Notes: generated from the letters alone by a model not told the origin. A DNA stretch of 29,422 bases from JAHDDH01 sp963922775 (GCA_963922775.1 CAWUJG010000012.1:1-29422), one strand, 5' to 3'; counted from the stretch's first letter, positions 1 to 9,179 are shown. Numbers and translations: made by a program.

Positions 1-276
1 ATAAAGGTATTTTTTTTTATAAAAAAAAGCATTTTTAGCATTAAAATGATGGGAATTTTGTAGACTTTTTACTACATTAATGTAATATTTTTCTGAATGT
101 GCAATTATCTTAGAAAATAAAAATAAACGATTAAATATAATATATACACATAAAAATGAGAGCAAGCTTAAAGGTATCATAGTCCACCCTCCTTTACAAA
201 GGAGTGATAACAGAGTGCTATCTGTAATATATTTATATAGATATTGAATACATTTGTTAAAAAAATCTGTAAGCAT
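1..276 (-). CDS. ExbB/TolQ/MotA-family proton channel subunit, 3' end cut by window edge
   Basis: Reading leftward from an ATG at 276-274, 92 codons stay open to the window edge, so the gene is N-terminal complete and C-terminal truncated. The segment LLCKGGWTMIPLSLLSF, followed by a hydrophobic stretch and FNRLFLFSK, matches the first transmembrane helix region of ExbB/TolQ proteins, where 'GGWxMxPL' before the helix and a basic/aromatic 'ER'-like end are typical. In this family the protein forms an inner-membrane proton channel with ExbD/TolR that energises TonB or Tol systems. It starts 36 bp after the waaA stop on the same strand, so it is probably the third gene of a holA-waaA operon. 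The family call rests on this N-terminal segment only; ExbB cannot be separated from TolQ here. Confidence 0.72.
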   Translation of the reverse strand, partial: MLTDFFNKCIQYLYKYITDSTLLSLLCKGGWTMIPLSLLSFLCVYIIFNRLFLFSKIIAHSEKYYINVVKSLQNSHHFNAKNAFFYKKKYLY

Positions 277-312
277 AATATTAAATTGTTTGTTTCTTCA
301 ATGATAGTTTTT

Positions 313-1527
313 TCAAAAAATTTTCTGTATGATCTTCTGACTCCCCCCTATTCTTTTTAAAAAAGAATTTTTTATATTTCTATATAAATATAATTTATTT
401 TGAATAATTAATGACATCTCTTGCGCACTATGTATAGGAAAAGCTACACCTAAATCAATAAATTCATGCGCTTCTGGGCAAGAATAATATGCTTTGTAAC
501 CAAAAAATAAAGGTATATTAAAAATAGCAGGCTCTAAAATATTATGCAAACCTTGTTTCATACCACCACCTACATAAACAAAATCAGCATAACTATATAT
601 AGCAAAAAGAAGACCAATACAATCCAAAATTAAAATATCATATTGCATATAATTATCAATATTATGCAAAATAGAATAACGCACAGCCGGTTTTTTTAAC
701 ATTTTTTGTAATGATATAATCTGTCTCTCTCCCACAACATGAGGAACTATAATCCATTTGAGATTATTTTTTTCCATTATTAATGGTAACAAAAGTGTAA
801 TATCTTCAGGCCAACTGCTACCTATTATTACCAATTTATGTCCAGCCTTAAATTGTTTAATATAAGGAATTTTTTTTAGTGTTTGAGCACATTCATAAAC
901 ATAATCATACTTTGTATTGCCTACTACAGATACCTTATGAATGCCTATGGAAGATAACAAATGTTTGCTTCCCTCCTCTTGCACAAAAATATGTGTAAAA
1001 AAATGTAACATTTTTATAAAAAATACACCATACCATTTAAAAAAAATATGTTGAACATGAAAAAAACCATTAATCAAAAAAACATCAGCAGAAGACCTAT
1101 GTGCCTCATATAAATAAAAATACCATAAATCATACTTAACAAAAAAAATATATTGCGGCTGCACAAGTCTTAAAAACTGTTTTGCATGCTGAGGTGAATC
1201 AAAAGGAAGATAATATACAAAATCAGGTATATTGTCTTTCTGAACACCCATATATCCTGAAGGAGAAAAAAAAGTAATTAATAAACAAGCCGATTTTTTT
1301 TTTTTTAAAATAGACATCAAAGGAACAGCCTGAAGGTATTCTCCTAAAGAAGCACAATGAAACCAAATAACCATTTCCTTTCTAGGAAAATCTTTAGCAA
1401 GCTTGTCAAAAATATTTTTTCTACCTAAAATCATTTGTCTAGCCTTAAAGTGGAAAGGGGCTATCAAATTTAATATTATCCTATAAAGAAAAATAATAAT
1501 TCTATATATCCAAATATATATTGTCAT
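313..1527 (-). CDS. waaA: 3-deoxy-D-manno-octulosonic acid (Kdo) transferase
   Basis: This 404-residue GT30 family protein transfers Kdo from CMP-Kdo to lipid A precursor at the inner membrane. An N-terminal membrane anchor (about residues 5-25) is followed by FHCASLGEYLQAVPL, holding the family's catalytic Glu (Glu63). The C-terminal nucleotide-sugar half has YVGGGMKQGLHNILEPA, the typical 'VGGG...GxHNxLEP' motif. Length is close to the family norm of about 410-425. Its ATG overlaps the holA stop by 4 bp (ATGA at 1527-1524), which fixes the start and indicates translational coupling. A 13-base T run (1294-1306 on the plus strand) lies inside the gene and is a likely slippage site. The gene implies that at least a Kdo-bearing lipid A is or was made. 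Confidence 0.93.
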   Translation of the reverse strand: MTIYIWIYRIIIFLYRIILNLIAPFHFKARQMILGRKNIFDKLAKDFPRKEMVIWFHCASLGEYLQAVPLMSILKKKKSACLLITFFSPSGYMGVQKDNIPDFVYYLPFDSPQHAKQFLRLVQPQYIFFVKYDLWYFYLYEAHRSSADVFLINGFFHVQHIFFKWYGVFFIKMLHFFTHIFVQEEGSKHLLSSIGIHKVSVVGNTKYDYVYECAQTLKKIPYIKQFKAGHKLVIIGSSWPEDITLLLPLIMEKNNLKWIIVPHVVGERQIISLQKMLKKPAVRYSILHNIDNYMQYDILILDCIGLLFAIYSYADFVYVGGGMKQGLHNILEPAIFNIPLFFGYKAYYSCPEAHEFIDLGVAFPIHSAQEMSLIIQNKLYLYRNIKNSFLKRIGGSQKIIQKIF

Positions 1528-2549
1528 TCCGACATAATTTTAAAAAATAAAGTTCGCAATATTTGGTGTTCTGGTATAATAGGAAAACCAATATTTTTGA
1601 TCTGTAGATCTGCTTCATGTAAATGATGAATATTATTTATAATTTTATCTATACTATAATGTTTTGCTCCTAAAATATAATCATCTAAAAAATATGGATG
1701 TACCCGCAATATTTTGGCTAGCTGAGTAGGAGATTTTTCTGAATGCTGATATAGCAAAAAAGTTTTACAAAAAAATTGAAAAAAATAAGCAATAGTAGTT
1801 ATCACTTGACTTTTAGGGTCCTTACCCATATATTGATTTAATATACTATATACCATATCTTTTTTTCTATAAATCAAATACTTTTGTAGCTCAAAAACAG
1901 TATATATTCTGCTTATACCCACATATTTCTCCACATGACAAGTAGTAATAGTGCTCTGTATAGGAAGATGTAAAAATAATTTTTCCAATGCCTGTACAAT
2001 AGCATGTAAATTATTACCTAAATGGCTATACAATAACATTATCGACAATTTATCTATAATATATTCCTTTCCTTGGACATAAGAAATAATAAAATCTTGT
2101 ACTTGATAGTCCCATAACTTTTTACTTTCTACTACAATAGCATTTTTAATTATCAGATGATAGATTTTTTTTCTTTTATCTAAAGCAGGTTGAGCATATA
2201 CTAAAATAAAAATAGTAGTAAAGAGAATATTATCTAAATAATTTTCTAAAGTTTTATAACCTATTTCTTTTTGCAAATATTTTAGTTCTTGAGCATTTTT
2301 TACTACTACCACCTGCTTTGGAGCCATGATAGGCAACCTCCTTATTTGAGTAAATACTTGGCTCAAAGTGCACTCTTTGCCATAAAAAATAGTTAGATTT
2401 AGTGTTTTTTGTGCTGATGAAAGTGTATGGTTAATTATATATTGAGTGATATACTCCAAATAATACTCCTCATCACCATATAAACAATAAAATGGAGCAA
2501 ATGATTTTTTTTCAAGTGTAGGTAAAAATTTTTTTATAGTATATACCAT
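1524..2549 (-). CDS. holA: DNA polymerase III subunit delta
   Basis: At 341 residues this is of normal HolA length. HolA is the clamp-loader subunit that opens the sliding beta clamp. The N-terminus carries FYCLYGDEEYYLEYITQYI, the family's 'YLLxGxExxLxxE' signature, then RRLPIMAPKQVVVVKNAQ, the 'lPmfs.rrlvilk' strand of the degenerate AAA+ domain. The C-terminal helical collar region contains VHPYFLDDYILGAKHYS. As usual for HolA no Walker A lysine is present. It is first gene of the leftward holA-waaA-exbB cluster. Directly upstream (2594-3116) lies a decayed nuclease gene on the same strand, so its promoter must sit in the short AT-rich 2550-2600 stretch or inside the relic. Confidence 0.9.
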   Translation of the reverse strand: MVYTIKKFLPTLEKKSFAPFYCLYGDEEYYLEYITQYIINHTLSSAQKTLNLTIFYGKECTLSQVFTQIRRLPIMAPKQVVVVKNAQELKYLQKEIGYKTLENYLDNILFTTIFILVYAQPALDKRKKIYHLIIKNAIVVESKKLWDYQVQDFIISYVQGKEYIIDKLSIMLLYSHLGNNLHAIVQALEKLFLHLPIQSTITTCHVEKYVGISRIYTVFELQKYLIYRKKDMVYSILNQYMGKDPKSQVITTIAYFFQFFCKTFLLYQHSEKSPTQLAKILRVHPYFLDDYILGAKHYSIDKIINNIHHLHEADLQIKNIGFPIIPEHQILRTLFFKIMSE

Positions 2550-2593
2550 ATAACTTCAATCTAAAGTAGAACTGAAACTAATGTATGTTGTAT

Positions 2594-3116
2594 CTACATA
2601 TATTTTTTTAAATTCAATTGTTGTTCTATATCTCGAAATAAAAATATTTTTCGAGAAAATTCAGTAATTTTTTCAATTAGTTTAACATCTATACTATTTG
2701 TATACATCGATTTAGTCATGTCTATTTTATTTTTTTTCCTTTTTTTTCACCAATTGGTATACCCTTTTTTCTACCCTCTTGAATTTTTTCTTCTGCGTAT
2801 TGCATATAATTTTTGGTAAGTTATATTTTATAATATCATGTGCTTTTTCAATATTTTTTTAAACCTGTAGTACTTGAATAAAAGATAAAATTATCCATAA
2901 TATACTCAAAAAGCGCTGAACCTTCAAGTTTTTCAAAAATTTTAAATTCTGCTGCCTTTTCCATAGCTTGTCTAAATTTTCCTGTAGTATTAGCTTCTAA
3001 ATATAGGAAATAAATCATAAATTTTTTTGATGTTTGTCTAAAATTAAGACAATGTATTTCATTATATCAAAGAGAAATAGTTTATAGAATATAGAAGTAG
3101 ATTGATTCTCTAAGCT
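2594..3116 (-). pseudogene. Decayed PD-(D/E)XK (Rpn/transposase-like) nuclease, copy C1
   Basis: Fills the 607-bp gap between holA and nadA. Translating the minus strand gives pieces of one protein in shifting frames: ENQSTS, then FMIYFLYLEANTTGKFRQ with AMEKAAEFKIFEKLEGSA following, then (after a frame change) IEKAHDIIKYNLPKI, then YAEEKIQEGRKKG, and after a stop MTKSMYTNSIDVKLIEKITE up to a TAG at 2596-2594. The glycine/lysine-rich linker and the C-terminal 'D/N-V-x-L-I-x-x-I-T' helix are typical of Rpn-family nuclease/transposase-like proteins. The N-terminal part including the catalytic region is absent and there are at least three frame interruptions, so it cannot be functional. It is a near-identical inverted copy of 9180-9652. 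Confidence 0.85.
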
Positions 3117-3156
3117 GCTATTTTAGGATTTCCAATGAAAAATATTTTTTATAAAC

Positions 3157-4170
3157 TTATTCTATTTTTTGCAGCATTTTATTGAGAGGTACTAAAGCTT
3201 TTTCTTGAATCTTTTGGTCTAAGGTAATTTCAGGTAATTCATGTTTAAGGCAAATATAGAGCTTTTCCATGGTATTCATTTTCATATAATGACATATGCT
3301 ACAATGGCAGCCAAATCCTATATCTTTCAAAATAGGTGCAGGAATTATTTTTTTTTGAGGTGCTTCTTTTTTCATCTGGTATAGAATACCTACTTCTGTA
3401 GCTACTATAAATATTTTTGCAGGATGCTTTTTCACGTGATTAATCAATTTTGTTGTTGATCCTATAAAGTCAGCAATTTGCAAAATATGTTCTTCAGATT
3501 CTGGGTGAGCTATAAATTGTGCTTGAGGGTATTTTTTTTGCAATTGTAGAATTTTTTCCAAAGAAAAGGTTTCATGTACAATACAAGTGCCATTCCATAA
3601 AAGCATATCTCTACCAGTTGTTTTAATAAGATATTTACCTAAATTTTTGTCTGGAGCAAAAATAATAGGCTTATTTTTTGGTATCGACTGAATAATTTTT
3701 AGTGCATTAGATGAAGTACAAATAATATCACTTAACGCTTTAATTTCTGCTGTGCAATTGATATAAGAAACTACAATATGATTAGGATGTTTTTTTAAAA
3801 AAGCTTTAAATTTTTCTGGAGGACAAGAATCAGCTAAGGAACAACCTGCATGTAAATCAGGGAGAATTACTTTTTTAGTAGGATTCAAAATTTTAGCTGT
3901 TTCAGCCATAAATCGTACACCAGACATAAGGATAATATCAGCATCTGTTTGAGATACTTTTTGAGCAAGCTGTAGACTATCACCTATAATATCAGCAATA
4001 GCTTGTATAGCCTCTATTTGATAGTAATGTGCAAGAATAATGGCATTTTTTTCTTTTTTCAGATGATTTATAGACTCTACTAAATCTAAATTTTCAGGTA
4101 CAGTATAAGGCAAATATCCTTTATTATAGAGATTATTTTTGAGTGATTGCAAATCATTATTTTTCACCAT
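3157..4170 (-). CDS. nadA: Quinolinate synthase
   Basis: This 337-residue protein condenses iminoaspartate with dihydroxyacetone phosphate to quinolinate in de novo NAD synthesis, using a [4Fe-4S] cluster. The three cluster cysteines are in place: Cys110 in LPDLHAGCSLADSC, Cys196 in WNGTCIVHE, and Cys293 in the C-x-C-x-x-C group before HYMKMNTMEKL. ILAHYYQ (residues 45-51) and VRFMAETAKIL are also family signatures. Length and architecture are normal. No nadB or nadC lies in the window, so completeness of the pathway cannot be judged here. It diverges from thiD across 357 bp and ends about 40 bp before nuclease relic C1. Confidence 0.96.
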   Translation of the reverse strand: MVKNNDLQSLKNNLYNKGYLPYTVPENLDLVESINHLKKEKNAIILAHYYQIEAIQAIADIIGDSLQLAQKVSQTDADIILMSGVRFMAETAKILNPTKKVILPDLHAGCSLADSCPPEKFKAFLKKHPNHIVVSYINCTAEIKALSDIICTSSNALKIIQSIPKNKPIIFAPDKNLGKYLIKTTGRDMLLWNGTCIVHETFSLEKILQLQKKYPQAQFIAHPESEEHILQIADFIGSTTKLINHVKKHPAKIFIVATEVGILYQMKKEAPQKKIIPAPILKDIGFGCHCSICHYMKMNTMEKLYICLKHELPEITLDQKIQEKALVPLNKMLQKIE

Positions 4171-4527
4171 AAGAATAGCAGGATAAGGGGGTAAAAATTA
4201 CAACTAAAATAAAATTTTTATTCTTATAAATTGAAATACATAAATAACAAAATTATTTTGTAGATTTATAAAAAATTTAATACACATACGTAAAAAATAT
4301 TAAAATAGGAAATAATTTTATCAAATTGTTGGATAATTATTCTTTAACAGAATATTAATTTTTTATCTTTTCACATTGTAATGATACAAAATTTGCTTGT
4401 ATTCAAGCAAATATATATTAACTAATTTTTGAAAAAAATTGATTTTTTATCATAATTAATTTTTTGAATATATAATTTTTAGGTTACATCAATTTAGCCT
4501 ACTCAATATTTTTAATATTATTTTTTT
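4171..4527. promoter_or_regulatory. Divergent nadA/thiD intergenic region with an inverted repeat
   Basis: A 357-bp, extremely AT-rich non-coding gap between two divergent genes that must hold both promoters. The only clear structure is a perfect 9-bp inverted repeat with a 4-base loop at 4391-4412 (ATTTGCTTG / CAAGCAAAT). I see no TPP riboswitch core, no open frame of interest, and no nuclease relic. A Bacteroidota-type -7 element (TAnnTTTG) matches on the minus strand at 4415-4408 inside the repeat, but no matching -33 TTG is obvious, so this is only suggestive. Confidence 0.4.
4391..4412. repeat. Perfect 9-bp inverted repeat with 4-nt loop
   Basis: ATTTGCTTG at 4391-4399 and CAAGCAAAT at 4404-4412 are exact reverse complements separated by TATT. 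No run of T follows on either strand, so it does not look like an intrinsic terminator. Position near the middle of the nadA-thiD divergent region fits an operator, but no regulator is known from the sequence. Confidence 0.55.
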
Positions 4528-5325
4528 ATGACAAAAACTGTTGTACTAACTATTGCTGGGTTTGATGGGTCTGGAGGAGCAGGCATACAAGCAGATATAA
4601 AAACTATTTCTGCACTAAAAGCTTATGCTACTTCAGTATTAACAGCACTTCCTGTACAAAATACTTTGGGTGTAAAGCATTGCTATACATTGCCTGCTCA
4701 AGCTATAGAAGATCAGTTGCAAGCTGTATATGAAGATATTAAACCAGATGCAATAAAAGTTGGCATGTTATTTAACAATGATGTAATAGATAGAGTATAC
4801 TTATTTTTAAAAAACAAGGCATATAATATACCTATAGTAGTTGATCCTGTAATGGTGTCGAATAGTGGACATACTTTATTAAATCCAGAAGCAGTAAAAA
4901 ATTTACTGCATAAAATATTGCCTTTAGCTACTATTATTACACCAAATATACCTGAGGCAAAAATGCTTACCCATAGATCAATAGATAGCAAAAAAGATAT
5001 GATAAGCGTAGCTAATATTTTGTGTAATATGTTTCCCCATGTAGGTATTTATTTAAAGGGTGGACACATAAAAAATGTACCTATGGCAGTTGACTTATGC
5101 GTATACAAAAAAAAAAAATTATGGTATGAAAAACCTTTTATCACTACAAAAAATACACATGGTACAGGTTGTACACTTTCAGCAGCAATAGCTACATTTT
5201 TGGCTTATGGAAAAAAGGTAGAAGAAAGCTGTCAATTAGCTAAAAACTATATTTATGAAGCACTTTTATCTGGAAGTAGATATACAATAGGAAAAGGAGC
5301 AGGCCCCTTAGATCATTTTGTGTAA
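4528..5325 (+). CDS. thiD: Hydroxymethylpyrimidine (phosphate) kinase
   Basis: A 265-residue ribokinase-fold enzyme that phosphorylates HMP and HMP-P in thiamine synthesis or salvage. The start ATG gives MTKTVVLTIAGFDGSGGAG, where the 'AGxDxSGGAGIQAD' substrate-binding motif sits at residues 10-23. The C-terminal ATP/anion-hole motif TTKNTHGTGCTLSAAIA contains the catalytic Asp-equivalent region 'GTGC'. DPVMVSNSGH is also characteristic. Length is normal. Other thi genes are absent from the window, so it may serve salvage. A 12-base A run at 5107-5118 encodes part of a lysine tract and is a slippage hazard. lpdA follows 130 bp downstream. Confidence 0.95.
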   Translation: MTKTVVLTIAGFDGSGGAGIQADIKTISALKAYATSVLTALPVQNTLGVKHCYTLPAQAIEDQLQAVYEDIKPDAIKVGMLFNNDVIDRVYLFLKNKAYNIPIVVDPVMVSNSGHTLLNPEAVKNLLHKILPLATIITPNIPEAKMLTHRSIDSKKDMISVANILCNMFPHVGIYLKGGHIKNVPMAVDLCVYKKKKLWYEKPFITTKNTHGTGCTLSAAIATFLAYGKKVEESCQLAKNYIYEALLSGSRYTIGKGAGPLDHFV

Positions 5326-5455
5326 AAAAAATTTTTGTATACAAAATTATATGTCATATAACATACTTCATCAAATAAAAAATGTTAACAACATCAAAAA
5401 TAATTGTATTTTTATTTAAAAATTATAAAACACTTTAATATTGTCTAAATAAGCT

Positions 5456-6847
5456 ATGGAAAAAAAATATGATATTATTGTTATTGGAAGCGGTCCAGGA
5501 GGATATGTAGCTGCCATAAGGGCATCACAATTAGGAATGAAAGTAGCAATAGTAGAAAAAGAATCTTTGGGAGGTATATGCTTAAACTGGGGATGTATTC
5601 CTACAAAAGCATTGCTTAAAAGTGCTCAAGTATTTGATTATATACAACATGCACAAGATTATGGTATCCATATAAATTCTTCTAGTATAGATTTTAACAA
5701 AATGATACAAAGAAGTAGAAATGTAGCTCAAGATATGAGTAAAGGAATTCAATTTTTATTGAAAAAGAATAAGATAGATGTATTATATGGTGAGGGAAAA
5801 ATAAAAAATAAACATACAGTAGCTGTATATAGCCAAAAAAAAATAGTAGAATACCAAACAGGGCATATTATTCTTGCTACTGGAGGAAAAAGTAGAGTAT
5901 TACCTAATATTCCTGTAGACAATAATAAAATTATAGACTACAGAAAAGCCATGTCATTAGAAAAACAACCTTCATCTATAATTATTGTTGGTTCTGGTGC
6001 TATAGGTACAGAATTTGCCTATTTTTATAATACTATAGGTACTCAAGTAACCTTGATAGAATATATGCCTCAACTTGTACCTTCAGAAGATAAAGAAATT
6101 GCTCAACAACTAGAAAAATCTTTTAAAGAATCTGGCATGCAAATTTATACAAAAACAGAAGTAATGCAAGCCAATATTAAAGATAATGAATGTATAGTCA
6201 CTATAAAACAAAATGAAAATGAAATAACAATAAAAAGTGATGTTGTACTTTCTGCTGTAGGGATCACTACTAATACTGAGAACATAGGCTTAGATAATTT
6301 AAGCATAGCAAAAGATAATAATAGAATAAAGGTAAATGAATTCTATCAAACCAATATAGACAATATTTATGCTATAGGAGATATTGTACCAGGACCTGCA
6401 TTAGCACATGTAGCATCTGCAGAAGGGATTATCTGTGTAGAAAAAATAGCTGGACTTAACCCAGAAAAATTAAATTATAATAATATTCCTGCTTGCACTT
6501 ACAGTCAACCAGAAATTGCTTCTGTAGGATATACAGCCAATCAAGCTAAAGCACTAGGTTATAATATATTGGTAGGAAAATTTCCTTTTAGTGCTTCAGG
6601 AAAAGCAAATGCTTCTGGTAAAAAAGAAGGTTTTGTTAAAGTAGTTTTTGATGCACAATATGGGGAATGGTTAGGTGCACAAATGATAGGAGAAAATGTA
6701 ACAGAAATGATTACAGAAGTGGTAGTAGCTAGAAAACTAGAAACTACAGGACAAGAAATTATAAAATCTGTACATCCACATCCTACTATGTCAGAAGCAG
6801 TAATGGAAGCTGTAGCAGTAGCTTATAAAGAAGTTATTCATCTTTAA
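5456..6847 (+). CDS. lpdA: Dihydrolipoyl dehydrogenase (E3)
   Basis: A 463-residue FAD flavoprotein of the pyridine nucleotide-disulfide oxidoreductase family. It reoxidises dihydrolipoamide in 2-oxoacid dehydrogenase complexes or the glycine cleavage system. Seen: the FAD-binding GSGPGGYVAA near residues 11-20, the redox disulfide Cys42/Cys47 in GGICLNWGCIPTKA, the NAD-binding GSGAIGTEFA, the second FAD motif YAIGD, and the C-terminal HPHPTMSEAVMEA with active-site His442 and Glu447. All key residues and full length are present. No E1 or E2 genes are adjacent, so which complex it serves cannot be read from this window. Confidence 0.96.
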   Translation: MEKKYDIIVIGSGPGGYVAAIRASQLGMKVAIVEKESLGGICLNWGCIPTKALLKSAQVFDYIQHAQDYGIHINSSSIDFNKMIQRSRNVAQDMSKGIQFLLKKNKIDVLYGEGKIKNKHTVAVYSQKKIVEYQTGHIILATGGKSRVLPNIPVDNNKIIDYRKAMSLEKQPSSIIIVGSGAIGTEFAYFYNTIGTQVTLIEYMPQLVPSEDKEIAQQLEKSFKESGMQIYTKTEVMQANIKDNECIVTIKQNENEITIKSDVVLSAVGITTNTENIGLDNLSIAKDNNRIKVNEFYQTNIDNIYAIGDIVPGPALAHVASAEGIICVEKIAGLNPEKLNYNNIPACTYSQPEIASVGYTANQAKALGYNILVGKFPFSASGKANASGKKEGFVKVVFDAQYGEWLGAQMIGENVTEMITEVVVARKLETTGQEIIKSVHPHPTMSEAVMEAVAVAYKEVIHL

Positions 6848-6900
6848 ATAATATGTTAATGTATACAGATTGTTGTTGTACTCAATAGTTTAGCTTAACT

Positions 6901-7701
6901 ATGGAAAAATTTCTAAAAGATATAAAAAAAATTCCTCACCATTACTTAAAATATATTCTTCAGCTTAGGCAAAAAAAAAATCGCTATAAAGAAAAAAAAT
7001 TTCTATTAGAAGGAGAAAAAAGTATTTTAGCTTTATTTTCCCATCCATCTTTGCAAATAGAAAGCCTTATTGTACACCCTACTTTTTTAGCTAAACATGA
7101 AAAAATTATACAGGAAGCTGGCATACAAAATGTTTGGTTAACAGACCAAGGTATGCTGAGTCGTATGGGTTATCTTACAACAAACTATACTGCTATAGCT
7201 GTTGTGCATATGCCACTTCAAAAAAAAATTGTATTAAAAGAAGATTCATGTACTTTAGTATTAGATCATATACAAGATCCTGGCAATTTAGGTACTATTT
7301 TAAGGACAGCTTGTTGGTATGGCATAAAAAAAATAATTTGTTCTGCCAATACAGTAGATCTTTATAACCCTAAAGTTATACAATCTAGTATGGGATCTAT
7401 TGCTCAGGTAGATGTATATTATCTAGATCTACACAGCTTTTTTTCTAAAAACTCCTTACCAATTTGGGGAGCATGTAGTAGTGGTGAGCAAATAAATTCT
7501 CTGCAATTTCCTCCATCATTTTTACTACTCATAGGCAATGAGTCAAAAGGGATACATAAAAATTATGAAAAATATATAGACAAAAAAATAGGTATTCGAA
7601 AATATGGATATGGAAATTCTTTAAATGCAGCTATGGCTACTGCTATAATTTGTGATAACTGGAGGGCAAGCGATAAAAAATTTGGTAAAAATATTTTGTA
7701 A
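6901..7701 (+). CDS. SpoU/TrmH-family RNA 2'-O-methyltransferase
   Basis: A 266-residue member of the SPOUT class methyltransferases, which use SAM bound in a trefoil knot. The three motifs are visible: motif 1 DHIQDPGNLGTILRTA, motif 2 LLIGNESKGI, and motif 3 YGNSLNAAMATAII. The N-terminal portion (about residues 10-100) is an RNA-binding substrate domain like that of RlmB/TsnR-type 23S rRNA methyltransferases, including KKFLLEGEKSI. Target nucleotide cannot be named from sequence. It sits between lpdA and dnaA on the same strand, 53 bp after lpdA. Confidence 0.88.
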   Translation: MEKFLKDIKKIPHHYLKYILQLRQKKNRYKEKKFLLEGEKSILALFSHPSLQIESLIVHPTFLAKHEKIIQEAGIQNVWLTDQGMLSRMGYLTTNYTAIAVVHMPLQKKIVLKEDSCTLVLDHIQDPGNLGTILRTACWYGIKKIICSANTVDLYNPKVIQSSMGSIAQVDVYYLDLHSFFSKNSLPIWGACSSGEQINSLQFPPSFLLLIGNESKGIHKNYEKYIDKKIGIRKYGYGNSLNAAMATAIICDNWRASDKKFGKNIL

Positions 7702-7783
7702 ATAAATTTTTATATGCAAAAATTTTATCTTCAGATTCTACTTTTTTGATAGATCATCCACAAAAAATTTATAAATTATATAT

Positions 7784-9178
7784 ATGCAAGAGCAAGATCA
7801 TCATATTGTTTGGCAAAACTGTTTAGGTCATATTAAAAATAAAGTAAGTGAACAACAGTTTCAGACCTGGTTTTTACCTATCTTACCTAAAAGTTTAGAA
7901 GGAAATAACTTGACAGTTCAAGTTCCTAGCAAATTTTTTTACGAATGGATAGAGAAACACTATGTAGATCTGTTAACTGTTGTACTCAAAAAAGTATTAG
8001 GAAATCAAGGAAAGTTATCTTATGCTGTTTTAGTGCAAAATAATGATCAGGATAAAGAACAAAAAAAACCTCTTTTATCAACAAAAGATCAAACTCCATC
8101 TTTTTCCCTTCAAAATATAGCAGAAAAATATAAGCAAGCTAATCTTAATAGCCAATATACCTTCTCTAATCTTATAGAAGCTGATTGCAATCAACTTGCG
8201 GTTTCTGCAGCCAAAACTGTGGCTAAAAATCCAGGAAAAACAGCCTTTAACCCCTTAGTAATTTATGGTGCTGTAGGATTAGGAAAAACCCATATAGCCC
8301 AAGCTATTGGCAATGAAGTAACACATCATTTTTCACATAAATTTGTCCTATATGTTTCTTCAGAGCGTTTTACTAACCAATTTATTACAGCAATAAAAAA
8401 TAATGATATACAAAATTTTCTGAATTTTTATTTACAAATAGATGTACTTATTATTGATGACATCCAGTTTTTTAATGCTAAGGAAAAGACACAAGAAATT
8501 TTTTTTCATATTTTTAATCACCTACATCAAAATCAAAGACAAATTGTGATGACAAGTGATTGTGCACCAAGAAATTTACCTGGATTGCAACATCGCTTAT
8601 TATCAAGATTTAAGTGGGGGCTTACAGCAGATTTACAAAATCCTGATTTTGAAACACGTATAGCAATTATTAATGTAAAAATTAAGCAGGAAAAAATACA
8701 AATCCCTGAAGCTGTTATAGAATATATTGCTGCAAGTGTACATAGCAGTATAAGAGAATTAGAAGGAGTAGTAACATCTATTATAGCTCATGCAGCTTTT
8801 AAAAAAAATTCTATTAATTTGGATCTTACTAAAAAAGTACTCTTAACACTTGTTGCACAAATAGAAGATCAGGATATTAAAATTGACTTTATTCAAAAAT
8901 TAACTGCAGAACATTTTCATATTACTTTTGAAGAACTTAAAGCCAAGAGTAGAAAAAAAAATATGGTTATAGCACGACAAGTAGCTATGTATTTGTGTAA
9001 AGAATTTACATCTTATTCTTTAAAGCAGATTGGTAATTTTTTTGGTGGAAGAGATCATAGCACTGTAATTTATGCAATACAAAACATAGAAAAAATACTT
9101 AAAGACAATAAAGATGAAAAATTTTTAGATCATTTTTATAAACTAAAGCACAAATTCCAGCCTAAAACTGTTATATAA
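7784..9178 (+). CDS. dnaA: Chromosomal replication initiator protein DnaA
   Basis: This 464-residue AAA+ protein binds DnaA boxes and melts the origin. The N-terminal oligomerisation domain spans about 1-85, followed by a short linker. The AAA+ domain begins near 125 with Walker A GAVGLGKTH (162-170; the second Gly of the usual GGVG is Ala) and Walker B LIIDDIQFF. The C-terminal DNA-binding domain carries GGRDHSTVIYA at 421-431. The product is complete. dnaN and recF are not adjacent, as is common in this phylum. One near-consensus DnaA box (TCATCCACA, 7754-7762) lies just upstream but no cluster is seen. Nuclease relic C2 begins within a few bases of the stop codon. Confidence 0.97.
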   Translation: MQEQDHHIVWQNCLGHIKNKVSEQQFQTWFLPILPKSLEGNNLTVQVPSKFFYEWIEKHYVDLLTVVLKKVLGNQGKLSYAVLVQNNDQDKEQKKPLLSTKDQTPSFSLQNIAEKYKQANLNSQYTFSNLIEADCNQLAVSAAKTVAKNPGKTAFNPLVIYGAVGLGKTHIAQAIGNEVTHHFSHKFVLYVSSERFTNQFITAIKNNDIQNFLNFYLQIDVLIIDDIQFFNAKEKTQEIFFHIFNHLHQNQRQIVMTSDCAPRNLPGLQHRLLSRFKWGLTADLQNPDFETRIAIINVKIKQEKIQIPEAVIEYIAASVHSSIRELEGVVTSIIAHAAFKKNSINLDLTKKVLLTLVAQIEDQDIKIDFIQKLTAEHFHITFEELKAKSRKKNMVIARQVAMYLCKEFTSYSLKQIGNFFGGRDHSTVIYAIQNIEKILKDNKDEKFLDHFYKLKHKFQPKTVI

Positions 9179-9179
9179 A

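Noticed and set aside
4171..4527. TPP riboswitch upstream of thiD
   Set aside because: No CTGAGA or ACCTGA-type conserved core found on the plus strand.
4713..4991. 92-codon minus-strand frame inside thiD
   Set aside because: Opposite-strand shadow of thiD; no recognisable domain or gene context.
5333..5346. 14-bp palindrome TTTTGTATACAAAA after thiD as a terminator
   Set aside because: It has no loop and no G/C core, so it would not form a stable terminator hairpin. Such palindromes are expected in DNA this AT-rich.
7754..7762. Replication origin next to dnaA, suggested by a DnaA-box-like TCATCCACA
   Set aside because: Only one imperfect box is seen, with no cluster or unwinding element distinct from the general AT-richness. 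GC skew over the whole chromosome would be needed.
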